The notes: generated by a model not told the origin, from the letters alone. 64,000 bases of DNA from Pseudomonadota bacterium (GCA_023412805.1 JAEZRM010000072.1:17356-81355); one strand, 5' to 3'. Numbered from the stretch's first letter, positions 1-9,738 are shown. A program made the numbers and translations.

Positions 1-847
1 TCTGCACCTGCGCGACGGCGGCGACGTACGAGGCGTTCGTCAGCGCGGTCGCGATGAACCATCCGATGGAACCGAGCGCGCTTGTCGTGCCGATGAACCA
101 GCAGAGCTTCGGGAACGCGAACATCCGCACGAGTTCGCGCGGCTCGCGCATCAGCAGGTAGGCGCCCACCATGAGTGCCGAGAGGGTCGCCATCACGAGC
201 ACGGCATAGGCGGCGCGTACGAGGGTGCCGACGGCCGGATCGATCGCGAGAATACCCTCGCGCAGGCATAGGTATGAGAGGGCGTAAACGAGCGCCGACG
301 AGAGCCCGAGCAGTGCCGGTGCAGCCGCGGAGCTGGTGCCGCCTGCTGATGCGGTAGGCGCGGGCGCAGGCGAGCGGCGGGAGGAGATCACAATCACCCC
401 GAGCATGGTCACGACAATCGCCACCCAGCCGATGGGGGTGATCACCTCCGAGAAGAAGGCGGTGCCGATGAGCGCCGTCATGATCACGTCGGCCTTGATG
501 ATCAGCGTCGCGACGGCGAAGTTGCCGAGCTGGAAGAGGCGCACGACGAGCACCGTCCCGACGAACTGGCAGATGGCCGCAATGGCGCTGTAGAGCACAA
601 GCCCCTGGCTGAGCGGTGGGAGCGGTTCGCCTGTCCACCACAGAATGCCGACGAGGTAGGCGGCCAGCAGCGGCAGCGTGAACAGAATGCGGACATAGGT
701 CGTGACCTGCGTCGACAGACGCTGGTTCAGCACCTTGAGCCCCGCATAGCGCAAGGCCTGAAAGAAGGCCGCGCCCACGCTTGCCCAGATCCAGACGCTG
801 TCCATGAAGCCCGGCATCCCCGCGTTGCGTATCGGCAACGGCGCCAT
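1..847 (-). CDS. EamA/DMT-family transporter, 3' end missing
   Basis: Reading the minus strand from an ATG at 847 gives 282 codons without a stop, running off the window edge, so the gene is truncated here. The product is very hydrophobic with about nine visible membrane helices. It has the two-repeat layout of drug/metabolite transporters: a first repeat from residue ~17 to ~155, a short Ala/Pro-rich loop after VISSRRSPAPAP, then a second repeat. EamA proteins usually have ten helices and ~290-300 residues, so only the last helix or so is missing. The substrate cannot be told from sequence. It is divergent from the phospholipase-like gene, about 110 bases away. Confidence 0.8.
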   Translation of the reverse strand, partial: MAPLPIRNAGMPGFMDSVWIWASVGAAFFQALRYAGLKVLNQRLSTQVTTYVRILFTLPLLAAYLVGILWWTGEPLPPLSQGLVLYSAIAAICQFVGTVLVVRLFQLGNFAVATLIIKADVIMTALIGTAFFSEVITPIGWVAIVVTMLGVIVISSRRSPAPAPTASAGGTSSAAAPALLGLSSALVYALSYLCLREGILAIDPAVGTLVRAAYAVLVMATLSALMVGAYLLMREPRELVRMFAFPKLCWFIGTTSALGSIGWFIATALTNASYVAAVAQVQ

Positions 848-960
848 GTGAGCAGGGCCCGGCTGATTTGACCACACCTCCCTGCGCGGGGCGCTCTTCG
901 CGTGCAGCACGACTCGCCTTAGCGTGCCGGCCACTACCTTGCCTATCGCCGGAGGCGACG

Positions 961-2658
961 ATGAATACGCTCTTTCGCGTGCTCTATGCCGCCCATGCGC
1001 GGGGTACGCACCACAAGCTCGCGCTCGATGGTCTGCGCCATCTGCACGGACCTCATGCAGATGCTTGGCGCTGCGTCTTTTTGAAGCACGCCGAGCTGTT
1101 CATGGTCGGGTCGAAGGCGCCCGACGACAGCTTCAAGGACTTCAAGAACCACGTCCTGCATCCGCGCGATAATTTCTGGGGCGGTGCGCCGCCGAAGGTG
1201 CGCAACTGGTACGGCCACGTCGTCACGGCGCTGCGCCAGCAGGACTGGCCGACGGCGGCTTACGCCGCAGGCGTGATGAGCCACTACCTGACGGATCCGC
1301 TGCATCCCTTTCACACCGGCCAGTCACAGGGCGAGAATGACATTCATCGCGCCGTCGAGTGGAGCATCAATCGCTCGTACGATGCGCTGTGGAAGCTCGG
1401 CACGACGCTGCCTGAGCCGCTGGTCGTGCTCGGCCAAGCGGACAACTGGCTCGAGATGCTGGTCTGCGATGGCGCGCTCATCGCCAATGCGCACTACGAG
1501 CGTCTCATCGCGCACTACGATTTCAAGCGCGGTGTCGTCGATCCGCCGGCAGGCCTCGACGAGGTCGCTCAGGATCTGGTTGCCGGTCTCATCGTCCATG
1601 CGGCCACGACGTTCGGACTGGTCCTGCAGCGGGCGATCGACGAGGCCGCGGTGGAGCCACCCGAGGTCAGCCTGACGCTCGATACGGTCCTTGCAACACT
1701 CAAGGTGCCGGTCCGCGTCCTGCAGAAGCAACTCGCCGATGCTGCCGACCGCCGCCTCGTCGAGCGCATGTATGACGAGCTGCAGGCGACGGGCAAAGTC
1801 GAGGAGCATCTGCCCGAGGACGACCGGTCCGTGCGCGCGGCCTATGCTCAGGAAGTGCTCGCAAAGATCGAACAACTCCCGCCTGCCAAGGCCTTTCCCT
1901 ATCATGGCAAGGCGCCGCCCGAGACTTCGATCGAGCGCGCCGAGCGACTGCGCGAGGAGAACCGCAAGCGCGCTCTGGAGGAGGCTGCCCGCCGCGTGGC
2001 CGCGCAGGCCGAGGCGCGCGCCGCCGCCAAGGCAGCACCGCCGGTTGCGTCCGTACCCATCGTGGCCAAGCCAGCCGGGCCTGCTGTCACGCCGGTCGTC
2101 CCGGTTGCTGAAGAGGTCAGTGTGAAGGACGGAGCGAGCCTCGTTGCGCGCCTCGGTGAGCACGAGCGCACGCGTACGGGCTCGGTGCCAAGTATTGGGC
2201 CCAGTATAGGCGAAGTCGCATCGCGCGAGCCGAGGTTTTACCTCACACGCGGTCAGGACGTTGTCGACGCGCCGTCGATCGGCCCCAAGACGGCAGACCG
2301 CCTCATCGCGGAAGGTGTGAAGACCGTCGGCGATCTCATGGACGCCGATCCTGAGACGCTCGCCGAGCTTATTGGTGTCCGCCACATCACGGCCGAGACC
2401 ATCCGCGACTGGCAGGACCAGAGCGGCCTCGTGATGGCCGTGCCGAACCTGCGGGGGACGCACGCGCAACTCATCGTCGGCGCCGGCTTCCGGGATGCGG
2501 AAAGTCTCGCCGCCGCCGAGCCCGCCGACCTCTCCGCCCGCGTTCTTGCATTCGCCGCCAGCAGCGATGGCCAGCGCGTGCTGCGCAATGGCTCACCGCC
2601 CGATATCGAAGCGATTGCCGCCTGGGGCGCGGCGGCTCGCATGGCGCGCGCGGCTTGA
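961..2658 (+). CDS. Zinc-dependent phospholipase C-like domain fused to a DUF4332 helix-hairpin-helix domain
   Basis: This is a 565-residue protein. The start at 961 is preferred because GGAGGCGACG lies directly upstream; the frame stays open further 5'. Residues ~1-200 resemble the all-helical zinc-dependent phospholipase C/S1-P1 nuclease group. The candidate metal ligands visible are HYLTD (108-112), PFHTG (116-120) and H129/E133 in NDIHRAVEW. Residues ~330-420 are a charged then Ala/Pro/Val-rich linker. Residues ~435-560 look like DUF4332, a tandem helix-hairpin-helix fold, with a motif such as APSIGPKTADRLIAEGVKT. No signal peptide is seen, so a cytosolic location is likely. The combination suggests a hydrolase tethered to nucleic acid or to a partner protein. 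Substrate and activity are unknown. Confidence 0.75.
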   Translation: MNTLFRVLYAAHARGTHHKLALDGLRHLHGPHADAWRCVFLKHAELFMVGSKAPDDSFKDFKNHVLHPRDNFWGGAPPKVRNWYGHVVTALRQQDWPTAAYAAGVMSHYLTDPLHPFHTGQSQGENDIHRAVEWSINRSYDALWKLGTTLPEPLVVLGQADNWLEMLVCDGALIANAHYERLIAHYDFKRGVVDPPAGLDEVAQDLVAGLIVHAATTFGLVLQRAIDEAAVEPPEVSLTLDTVLATLKVPVRVLQKQLADAADRRLVERMYDELQATGKVEEHLPEDDRSVRAAYAQEVLAKIEQLPPAKAFPYHGKAPPETSIERAERLREENRKRALEEAARRVAAQAEARAAAKAAPPVASVPIVAKPAGPAVTPVVPVAEEVSVKDGASLVARLGEHERTRTGSVPSIGPSIGEVASREPRFYLTRGQDVVDAPSIGPKTADRLIAEGVKTVGDLMDADPETLAELIGVRHITAETIRDWQDQSGLVMAVPNLRGTHAQLIVGAGFRDAESLAAAEPADLSARVLAFAASSDGQRVLRNGSPPDIEAIAAWGAAARMARAA

Positions 2659-2760
2659 CGCGCTGAGCCTGCAACTTATGGACGAAAACCCAAGCTTGAT
2701 GCGCTGGATGGCATCGGGTAGTGAGAACGGCGTAATTCAGGCAGCGGCAGGGGATCCTCA

Positions 2761-2904
2761 ATGAGCATCGATACGACCGGTGGCCATCCCGAGATGGACT
2801 ATCGCGAGCACGTCCGGACGTACAACGGCTTTATCAAGGGCACCGTCGTTCTGACCGTTCTCGTCGTGCTCATCCTGGTCGGCATGGCCATCTTCCTGGT
2901 GTAG
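2761..2904 (+). CDS. aa3-type cytochrome c oxidase subunit IV
   Basis: A 47-residue protein beginning MSIDTTGGHPEMDYREHVRT. The MDYxEHxxTYxGFIKGT signature and a single C-terminal membrane helix (about residues 27-46) match the small bacterial aa3-type cytochrome c oxidase subunit IV family. That subunit accompanies the haem-copper oxidase in the inner membrane and is not known to be catalytic. The gene lies directly upstream of the transhydrogenase genes, an arrangement I recall as common in Hyphomicrobiales. The core oxidase genes are not in this window. A GC-rich purine stretch (GGCAGGGGATCCTCA) precedes the ATG. Confidence 0.85.
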   Translation: MSIDTTGGHPEMDYREHVRTYNGFIKGTVVLTVLVVLILVGMAIFLV

Positions 2905-2994
2905 ACCGGGTACTCTCTCGCCGAACGCGCTGCGCATCGATCGAGCGTGGTCGCGCCAGTCCCTGAACTTCCATCCTACGAAGGACGCGACGCA

Positions 2995-4134
2995 ATGGTG
3001 ACCGTTGCGGTTACGCCGGAGGCGCCTGACGAAACGCGCGTCGCCATCTCACCGGAGACCGTGCGCAAGCTCGTCGCACTCGGTTGCAAGGTGCGCGTGG
3101 CGGCTGGCAGCGGTGCGCGCTCGCGCTTCTCCGATGAGACATACAAGGCGCAGGGCGCCGAGATCGCAGCCGATGCGGCCGCCGCCGTCGAAGGTGCCGA
3201 TATCCTGCTCAAGGTGCGCCGTCCGTCGCCCGAGGAAGTGCGCGGGCTCGCGCCAGGCGGCATCGTCGCCGCCATGCTGAGCCCGACGGACGACCGTCCG
3301 GGTCTCGATGCGCTCGCCGCGACCGGCGCCACGCTTTTTTCCATGGAGTTCATGCCGCGCATCACCCGCGCGCAGTCCATGGACGTGCTGTCGAGCCAGG
3401 CGAACCTCGCGGGTTACAAGGCAGTGGTGAATGCGGCGGCGATGTTCGAGCAGGCCGTGCCGATGATGATGACGGCTGCCGGCACCGTACCCGCGGGCAA
3501 AGCCTTCATCATGGGCGTCGGCGTTGCCGGCCTACAGGCCATCGCGACGGCGCGGCGCCTCGGTGCCATCGTCTCGGCGACCGACGTGCGGCCCGCTACC
3601 AAGGAGCAGGTCGCCTCGCTCGGCGCGAAGTTCATTGCCGTCGAGGACGAGGAATTCAAGCAGGCGCAGACGGCCGCTGGCTACGCCAAGCCGATGTCGG
3701 AAGCCTATCAGCAGAAGCAGACGGAACTCGTCGCCGGTCACATCAAGGCGCAGGACATCGTCATCACGACCGCGCTGATTCCGGGCCGTCCGGCGCCGCG
3801 GCTCATCACGCGCGCTATGGTGGAGAGCATGAAGCCCGGCGCGGTGATCATCGATCTTGCGGCCGAGCGCGGCGGCAACTGCGAGCTGACGAAGCCCGGC
3901 GAGATCGTCGAGCACGGTGGCGTGCGTATCGACGGCACGCTCAATCTGGCCGGCCAGGTGCCCGTCAACGCTTCGAGCCTCTATGCCAAGAACCTCCTGA
4001 CCTTCCTCGAGCTCATGATCGACAAGAAGGAGAAGACCCTGAAAGTCGACTGGGAGGACGAGGTCATGAAGGGCACGCTGGTCGCCAAGGGCGGCCAGAT
4101 CGTGCACCCGAGCCTGCAGCCGAAGGGAGCCTGA
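2995..4134 (+). CDS. pntAA: NAD(P) transhydrogenase subunit alpha, soluble NAD-binding part (PntAA)
   Basis: A 379-residue protein counted from the ATG at 2995, which has AAGGACG a few bases upstream. The open frame extends to 2947, but the extra residues do not look like the family. It contains the alanine dehydrogenase/PNT N-terminal and NAD-binding domains. Visible motifs include ETRVAISPETVRKL near the start, RAQSMDVLSSQ, and the Rossmann glycine motif in VGVAGLQAIATARRLGA. This is domain I of the proton-translocating transhydrogenase, which binds NADH and passes hydride to NADP in PntB. It is the first gene of the pnt set, separated from pntAB by only one base. Confidence 0.95.
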   Translation: MVTVAVTPEAPDETRVAISPETVRKLVALGCKVRVAAGSGARSRFSDETYKAQGAEIAADAAAAVEGADILLKVRRPSPEEVRGLAPGGIVAAMLSPTDDRPGLDALAATGATLFSMEFMPRITRAQSMDVLSSQANLAGYKAVVNAAAMFEQAVPMMMTAAGTVPAGKAFIMGVGVAGLQAIATARRLGAIVSATDVRPATKEQVASLGAKFIAVEDEEFKQAQTAAGYAKPMSEAYQQKQTELVAGHIKAQDIVITTALIPGRPAPRLITRAMVESMKPGAVIIDLAAERGGNCELTKPGEIVEHGGVRIDGTLNLAGQVPVNASSLYAKNLLTFLELMIDKKEKTLKVDWEDEVMKGTLVAKGGQIVHPSLQPKGA

Positions 4135-4135
4135 G

Positions 4136-4516
4136 ATGATGCGCCCTGCCCTTGCGTGGACACCCGCGCTGCTCGCGCTGACGACGATGCCGGCACTCGC
4201 TGCCGGTGGCGCCGAGGTGAGCCCGTTCGTCTACCAGCTCATGGTGTTCGTCGTTGCGATCTTCGTCGGCTACTATGTCGTGTGGAGCGTGACGCCGGCC
4301 CTGCACACGCCATTGATGAGTGTCACCAATGCAATCTCCTCGGTGATCGTCGTCGGCGCGCTGCTGGCGGTCGGCGTGAGCTTCATGGAGTCCGGTTCGG
4401 TTCTCGCCAAGCTGTTCGGATTCCTCGCCCTGATCATGGCCTCCATCAATATTTTCGGCGGCTTCCTTGTCACGCAGCGCATGCTCGCGATGTACAAGAA
4501 GAAGGAGAAGAAGTGA
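4136..4516 (+). CDS. pntAB: NAD(P) transhydrogenase subunit alpha, membrane part (PntAB)
   Basis: A 126-residue membrane protein with four hydrophobic helices and a lysine-rich C-terminus (YKKKEKK). It corresponds to the membrane portion that is fused to PntA in enterobacteria and separate in alphaproteobacteria. Together with the PntB helices it forms the proton channel. The first helix (LALTTMPALAA) is signal-like. The start lies one base after the pntAA stop; ATG codons at 4136 and 4139 are both possible. The stop overlaps the start of the next small gene (GTG at 4513), so translational coupling is likely. Confidence 0.93.
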   Translation: MMRPALAWTPALLALTTMPALAAGGAEVSPFVYQLMVFVVAIFVGYYVVWSVTPALHTPLMSVTNAISSVIVVGALLAVGVSFMESGSVLAKLFGFLALIMASINIFGGFLVTQRMLAMYKKKEKK

Positions 4517-4818
4517 GCGATGCGCGCTGGCATATGCTCGTTCGCGATTTCGTCGGGCGCCGCATGGATGAGCGGGCGTTCCACGATCGCTTCTTCGAGC
4601 TCTGGCACGCCGCCGATCGCGACCACGTGCCCGCCCCGCGCGCGATCGAAACGCTCTTCTTCGTCGTTGAAGCTTATTGTCCGGACCCCGCGCTCCGCGA
4701 TCCGAACAGCACCTACGAAGCCGATGATGCCGAACTCCGGCAAGCTGCTGAGAAAGCGCTTGCCGAGCTTCCCGTTCCCAGCCGCTTGATGACGTTCCTG
4801 AGCAGGATGAAACCATGA
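4513..4818 (+). CDS. Small protein resembling colicin-like immunity proteins, embedded in the pnt operon
   Basis: A 101-residue soluble protein starting MSDARWHMLVRDFVGRRMDE from a GTG. Its layout (an N-terminal helix with D-F-x-x-R, then FHDRFFELWHAADRD, then a FFVVEAYCPDPALRDP segment and a final helix) resembles the bacterial self-protective colicin-like immunity family. I recognise this by pattern only. The gene overlaps pntAB by 4 bases (GTGA) and pntB by 4 bases (ATGA), so it is cotranscribed and probably coupled to both. A membrane-complex gene set is not where an immunity gene is expected. It may instead be an assembly or regulatory factor for transhydrogenase, or a fold-sharing protein with another role. 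Confidence 0.7.
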   Translation: MSDARWHMLVRDFVGRRMDERAFHDRFFELWHAADRDHVPAPRAIETLFFVVEAYCPDPALRDPNSTYEADDAELRQAAEKALAELPVPSRLMTFLSRMKP

Positions 4819-6230
4819 GTGCCAACGCCGCCGCGCTGCTCTATCTCGCCTCGGGCGTGCTGTTCATCCTTGCGCTGCGTGGCCTTTCGAGCCCGGAGAC
4901 ATCACGCTCGGGCAATATGTTCGGCATGGTCGGCATGGGTATCGCGATCGTAACGACGCTCGCCCTGCTGCAATCGACCGACAGCGTCTTCACGTGGTTC
5001 CTGATCATCGCCGGCATCGGCATCGGCGGCGCCATCGGCGCGTATACCGCGCGCACCATTCCGATGACCATGATGCCGGAGCTGGTCGCGGCGTTTCACT
5101 CGCTGGTCGGCCTCGCCGCCGTCTTCGTCGCCGCCGCTGCACTCTACGCGCCGACGGCCTTCGGTATCTCCGACGGCACGGGCTACATCTTCGCCTCGAG
5201 CCTCGTCGAGATGTCGCTCGGCGTCGCGATCGGCGCGATCACGTTCACCGGCTCGGTCATTGCCTTCGCGAAACTCTCGGGCCGCATGTCGGGCAAGCCC
5301 ATTCTGCTGCCCATGCGCCACGTCATCAATGGCGCACTCGGCCTGCTGCTGATCTTCCTCATCTACCAGTTCACGCAATCGGGCGGCTCGTCGTGGCTCT
5401 TCTGGCTGATCACGATCCTGTCGCTCGCTTTCGGCGTCCTTCTCATCATCCCCATCGGCGGCGCGGACATGCCCGTCGTCGTGTCGATGCTCAACTCGTA
5501 CTCGGGCTGGGCCGCAGCCGGCATCGGCTTCACGGTCGGTAACGTCGCGCTCATCATCACGGGCGCGCTGGTCGGTTCGTCTGGCGCGATCCTCTCCTAC
5601 ATCATGTGCAAGGGCATGAACCGTGCCTTCCTGTCCGTGATCGCGGGCGGTTTCGGTGGCGAGGTTGCCGGCCCTGCTGGCGGCGAGGGAGCAGAGCAGC
5701 GTCCGGTCAAGCTCGGCTCGGCCGAGGATGCGGCCTTCCTCATGAAGAATGCGGGCAAGGTCATCATCGTGCCGGGCTATGGCATGGCGGTCGCCCAGGC
5801 ACAGCACGCACTGCGCGAGATGGCGGATACGCTCAAGGCGGCCGGCGTCGAAGTGAAGTACGCGATCCATCCGGTTGCGGGCCGCATGCCGGGCCACATG
5901 AACGTGCTGCTCGCGGAAGCCAACGTGCCCTACGACGAAGTGTTCGAACTCGAGGACATTAACTCGGAGTTCGCGCAGGCCGACATCGCCTATGTCATCG
6001 GCGCCAATGACGTCACGAACCCTGCAGCCGAGGAAGACAAGACCTCACCGATCTACGGCATGCCCGTGCTGCAGGTCTGGAAGGCTGGCACCGTGATGTT
6101 CAACAAGCGCTCGCTTGCGAGCGGCTATGCCGGCATCGACAATCCGCTCTTCTATCGCGACAACACGATGATGCTGCTCGGCGACGCGAAGAAGATGACG
6201 GAAGAGATCGCCAAGTCGATGCATAATTAG
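4815..6230 (+). CDS. pntB: NAD(P) transhydrogenase subunit beta (PntB)
   Basis: A 471-residue protein with about nine membrane helices in the first ~270 residues. A soluble NADP-binding domain follows, with motifs such as VIIVPGYGMAVAQAQHALRE, PVAGRMPGHMNVLLAEA and the GANDVTNPAA loop, all typical of PntB domain III. Length and motifs are normal for the family. The enzyme reduces NADP with NADH while admitting protons, supplying NADPH. The start codon ATG at 4815 overlaps the upstream stop. A hairpin-plus-T-run terminator follows at 6338-6366. Confidence 0.96.
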   Translation: MSANAAALLYLASGVLFILALRGLSSPETSRSGNMFGMVGMGIAIVTTLALLQSTDSVFTWFLIIAGIGIGGAIGAYTARTIPMTMMPELVAAFHSLVGLAAVFVAAAALYAPTAFGISDGTGYIFASSLVEMSLGVAIGAITFTGSVIAFAKLSGRMSGKPILLPMRHVINGALGLLLIFLIYQFTQSGGSSWLFWLITILSLAFGVLLIIPIGGADMPVVVSMLNSYSGWAAAGIGFTVGNVALIITGALVGSSGAILSYIMCKGMNRAFLSVIAGGFGGEVAGPAGGEGAEQRPVKLGSAEDAAFLMKNAGKVIIVPGYGMAVAQAQHALREMADTLKAAGVEVKYAIHPVAGRMPGHMNVLLAEANVPYDEVFELEDINSEFAQADIAYVIGANDVTNPAAEEDKTSPIYGMPVLQVWKAGTVMFNKRSLASGYAGIDNPLFYRDNTMMLLGDAKKMTEEIAKSMHN

Positions 6231-6337
6231 CTTACTTGCCGCGGGCTGCTGGCCTGCGGCGAGCACGCGGATTGCTTTCCGTTTGCCGCGGCCGGCTCGC
6301 GCCTGCGGCGCGACGGGGCATTCGCCCCTGGCCCCAA

Positions 6338-6366
6338 CCGGGGAGACCCCGGACCCCCTCCTTTTT
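6338..6366 (+). terminator. Probable intrinsic terminator of pntB
   Basis: The stem CCGGGG/CCCCGG with an AGA loop (6338-6352) is followed by a short C-rich spacer and a run of five T (6362-6366). It lies about 110 bases downstream of the pntB stop and is the left arm of the larger inverted repeat. Confidence 0.6.
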
Positions 6367-6463
6367 ATTGACTTGGAGTGCGCGGCGAGCGCACCGCAAT
6401 CCTCTCTTCCCGTGTAGGACGGGGAGACGGGATCTGTCGAGTTTGCGGCTCACTCCAATTTAT

Positions 6464-6491
6464 AAAAAGGAGGGGGTTCGGGGTCTCCCCG
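6464..6491 (-). terminator. Probable intrinsic terminator of the TauE/SafE gene
   Basis: On the minus strand the stem CGGGG/CCCCG with an AGA loop is followed by a C-rich spacer and five T. This is a near-identical inverted copy of the element at 6338-6366, so each of the two convergent genes has the same element at its 3' side. Confidence 0.55.
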
Positions 6492-6539
6492 AGCGGGTGT
6501 GGGCGGCAGCCCACTCGCGCTGAAAGCGCGAAAAGCGTC

Positions 6540-7286
6540 TCACCCCTCGAGCGCCCGCCAGATGATCATGCTGCCGCCGAAGAGGATGCCGGTTTCGAGA
6601 ATGATCGTGTGTACGCGCGCTGAAAAGCGCCGCACCATCCACTTCGCCGTCAGTGTGCCGGGCGTTGCCATGAGACCGATGAGCAGGGCGAGCACCACAA
6701 GCTTTCCATCGAGTGCGCCGAAGCCCGCGAACACGCCCGTCCTGAAGATGCAGAGCAGGAACGAGACCATGGCATCGGTCGCGATGACCTGCGTGCCGGT
6801 GAGCCCGGATGCCATGAGCAGCGAGAGCAGGATAACGCCGCTTCCCGCACTGCCGCCGGAGATGAGGCCATAGCCTGTCGAGGCGATGGCGAGGCCTTTG
6901 TCGTCGAGGCGCAGTTTGATGTGCTCGAAGAAGCGCCTCAGCGGTACGAGCACGATGAGCATGATGCCAATGAAGATCGCGGTGCCGCGACTGGTGAGCT
7001 GAGTGTACCCCCAGGCGGTGAAGAGCGCGAAGGGGAGCGCCGCGATCGTCGCGATCAATGCCTTCTTGAGGTCGAGCGACTCGCGGAAGGCGGCGACGCG
7101 CGTTGCGTTCGTGATGATGGCGCTGAGCGCGATGATCGGCACGACGGCCGGTGCGCCGACCAGCGGCACGAGCACCAGCGGCATGATGAGGCCCGTGCCA
7201 TAGCCCGCGAGCCCGCCGACGATCTGCGCGAAGAAGGCCGTCACGGCGACGATTGCAATCTGCGCGAGCGTCAGGTCGGCAAGCAT
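6540..7286 (-). CDS. TauE/SafE-family sulfite/organic anion exporter-like permease
   Basis: A 248-residue integral membrane protein with about eight helices. It has the two-repeat TauE/SafE layout: an N-terminal repeat with QIVGGLAGYGTGLIMPLVLVP and a second with YGLISGGSAGSGVILLSLLM. The glycine-rich G-x-G-x-G motif at the equivalent place in each half is typical. Family members export or take up sulfite, sulfoacetate and related anions, and the substrate here cannot be assigned. The gene is isolated from metabolic genes that would identify it, lying 149 bases downstream of pyrG on the same strand. Confidence 0.87.
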   Translation of the reverse strand: MLADLTLAQIAIVAVTAFFAQIVGGLAGYGTGLIMPLVLVPLVGAPAVVPIIALSAIITNATRVAAFRESLDLKKALIATIAALPFALFTAWGYTQLTSRGTAIFIGIMLIVLVPLRRFFEHIKLRLDDKGLAIASTGYGLISGGSAGSGVILLSLLMASGLTGTQVIATDAMVSFLLCIFRTGVFAGFGALDGKLVVLALLIGLMATPGTLTAKWMVRRFSARVHTIILETGILFGGSMIIWRALEG

Positions 7287-7372
7287 AGTCTACAGCCTCG
7301 CTGTCCGCATTCCGCTCTCGGGATAACGCTCGTCTGAGAGAACTCTTCCGCCTTCAGCGCACGTCAGCACCC

Positions 7373-7414
7373 CTTCCTGAGCGCGCGACCGCGCGCCGGC
7401 CGGTAGGCCGTCCT
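7373..7414. repeat. 42-base dispersed repeat, copy 1
   Basis: CTTCCTGAGCGCGCGACCGC and the following bases to 7414 are identical to 52401-52442. The element contains the palindrome CCGGCCGG. Flanking sequence differs, apart from an A-rich tail after both copies. Confidence 0.85.
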
Positions 7415-7435
7415 CCAAGAAAACAGCGGCAAAAA

Positions 7436-9064
<1,629 letters not shown>

Positions 9065-9191
9065 GGGCCTCCACCTTACTCGCTTTCCACACGATTCGGG
9101 CCGGCGTTCATGACACCGGCCCAATCCATCCACAGCTCACATCAAACAGTTACGACCGCAGGTGGCCGTGACGACGTAACGGCAATCTCGG

Positions 9192-9596
9192 TTAGCGGTT
9201 TGCCGGCACCTGGGGAAGGGTCTGGCGACCCTGCTGGAGGCTGTCGAGCAGTCCGCCGCCACCCGCGGGAGCCGGACCGCCCGTTGCCGGAGCGGCAGGC
9301 GTTCCCGTGCCCGGAACGGCAGGTGCCGTTGCTGCGGGCCGATCGAGCGGGGAGACCGCGCGCCGGCTCTGCTGGGCAAAGAGCGTCAGACTGATCGAAG
9401 TGACGAAGAATGCTGCGGCGAGGCCTGCGGTGACGCGGGTCAGCATGTTCGCGGTGCCGCGGCCGGTCATGAAGCCGCCGGCTCCGCCGCCACCGCCGCC
9501 GATCCCGAGCGCGCCGCCTTCCGAGCGCTGCAGCAGGACGACCGCGCAGAGTGCAGCGGCTATCATCAGATGTATGACGAGCAGAACGGTTGCCAT
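9192..9596 (-). CDS. secG: Preprotein translocase subunit SecG
   Basis: A 134-residue protein with a first helix MATVLLVIHLMIAAALCAVV, the LLQRSEGGALGIGGG motif diagnostic of SecG, and a second helix around residues 52-72. SecG joins SecYE to ease SecA-driven export. The C-terminal ~55 residues are a Pro/Ala/Gly-rich tail (PAVPGTGTPAAPATGGPAPA) longer than in the enterobacterial protein, as I recall is common in alphaproteobacteria. It is cotranscribed in direction with pyrG, 127 bases away. Confidence 0.94.
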   Translation of the reverse strand: MATVLLVIHLMIAAALCAVVLLQRSEGGALGIGGGGGGAGGFMTGRGTANMLTRVTAGLAAAFFVTSISLTLFAQQSRRAVSPLDRPAATAPAVPGTGTPAAPATGGPAPAGGGGLLDSLQQGRQTLPQVPANR

Positions 9597-9738
9597 TAAA
9601 TGCCTCGTTATCGCGCCTGGAGCGCCGGAGGTCCCCGAACCTCATATGGTAAGCAGAGGTAGGGGCCCCAAATCTCCGGGGTGGTCTACACCATGTCGGC
9701 GCGGACTGCCACCACCTCCCATGCGGCCGATTGCGGCC

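Larger units (their letters stand above)
6231..6539. repeat. Gene-free 309-base convergent intergenic region made of repeat units
   Basis: This lies between the convergent pntB and TauE/SafE genes. It holds a copy of the ACTTGCCGCGGGCTGCTGG repeat (6234-6252), a pair of 30-base inverted arms (6339-6368 and 6462-6491, one mismatch), and a TCGCGCTGAAAGCGCGA palindrome (6515-6531). Related units recur near 18673-18859, 24201-24275 and 52511-52542. No coding sequence is apparent. Confidence 0.8.
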
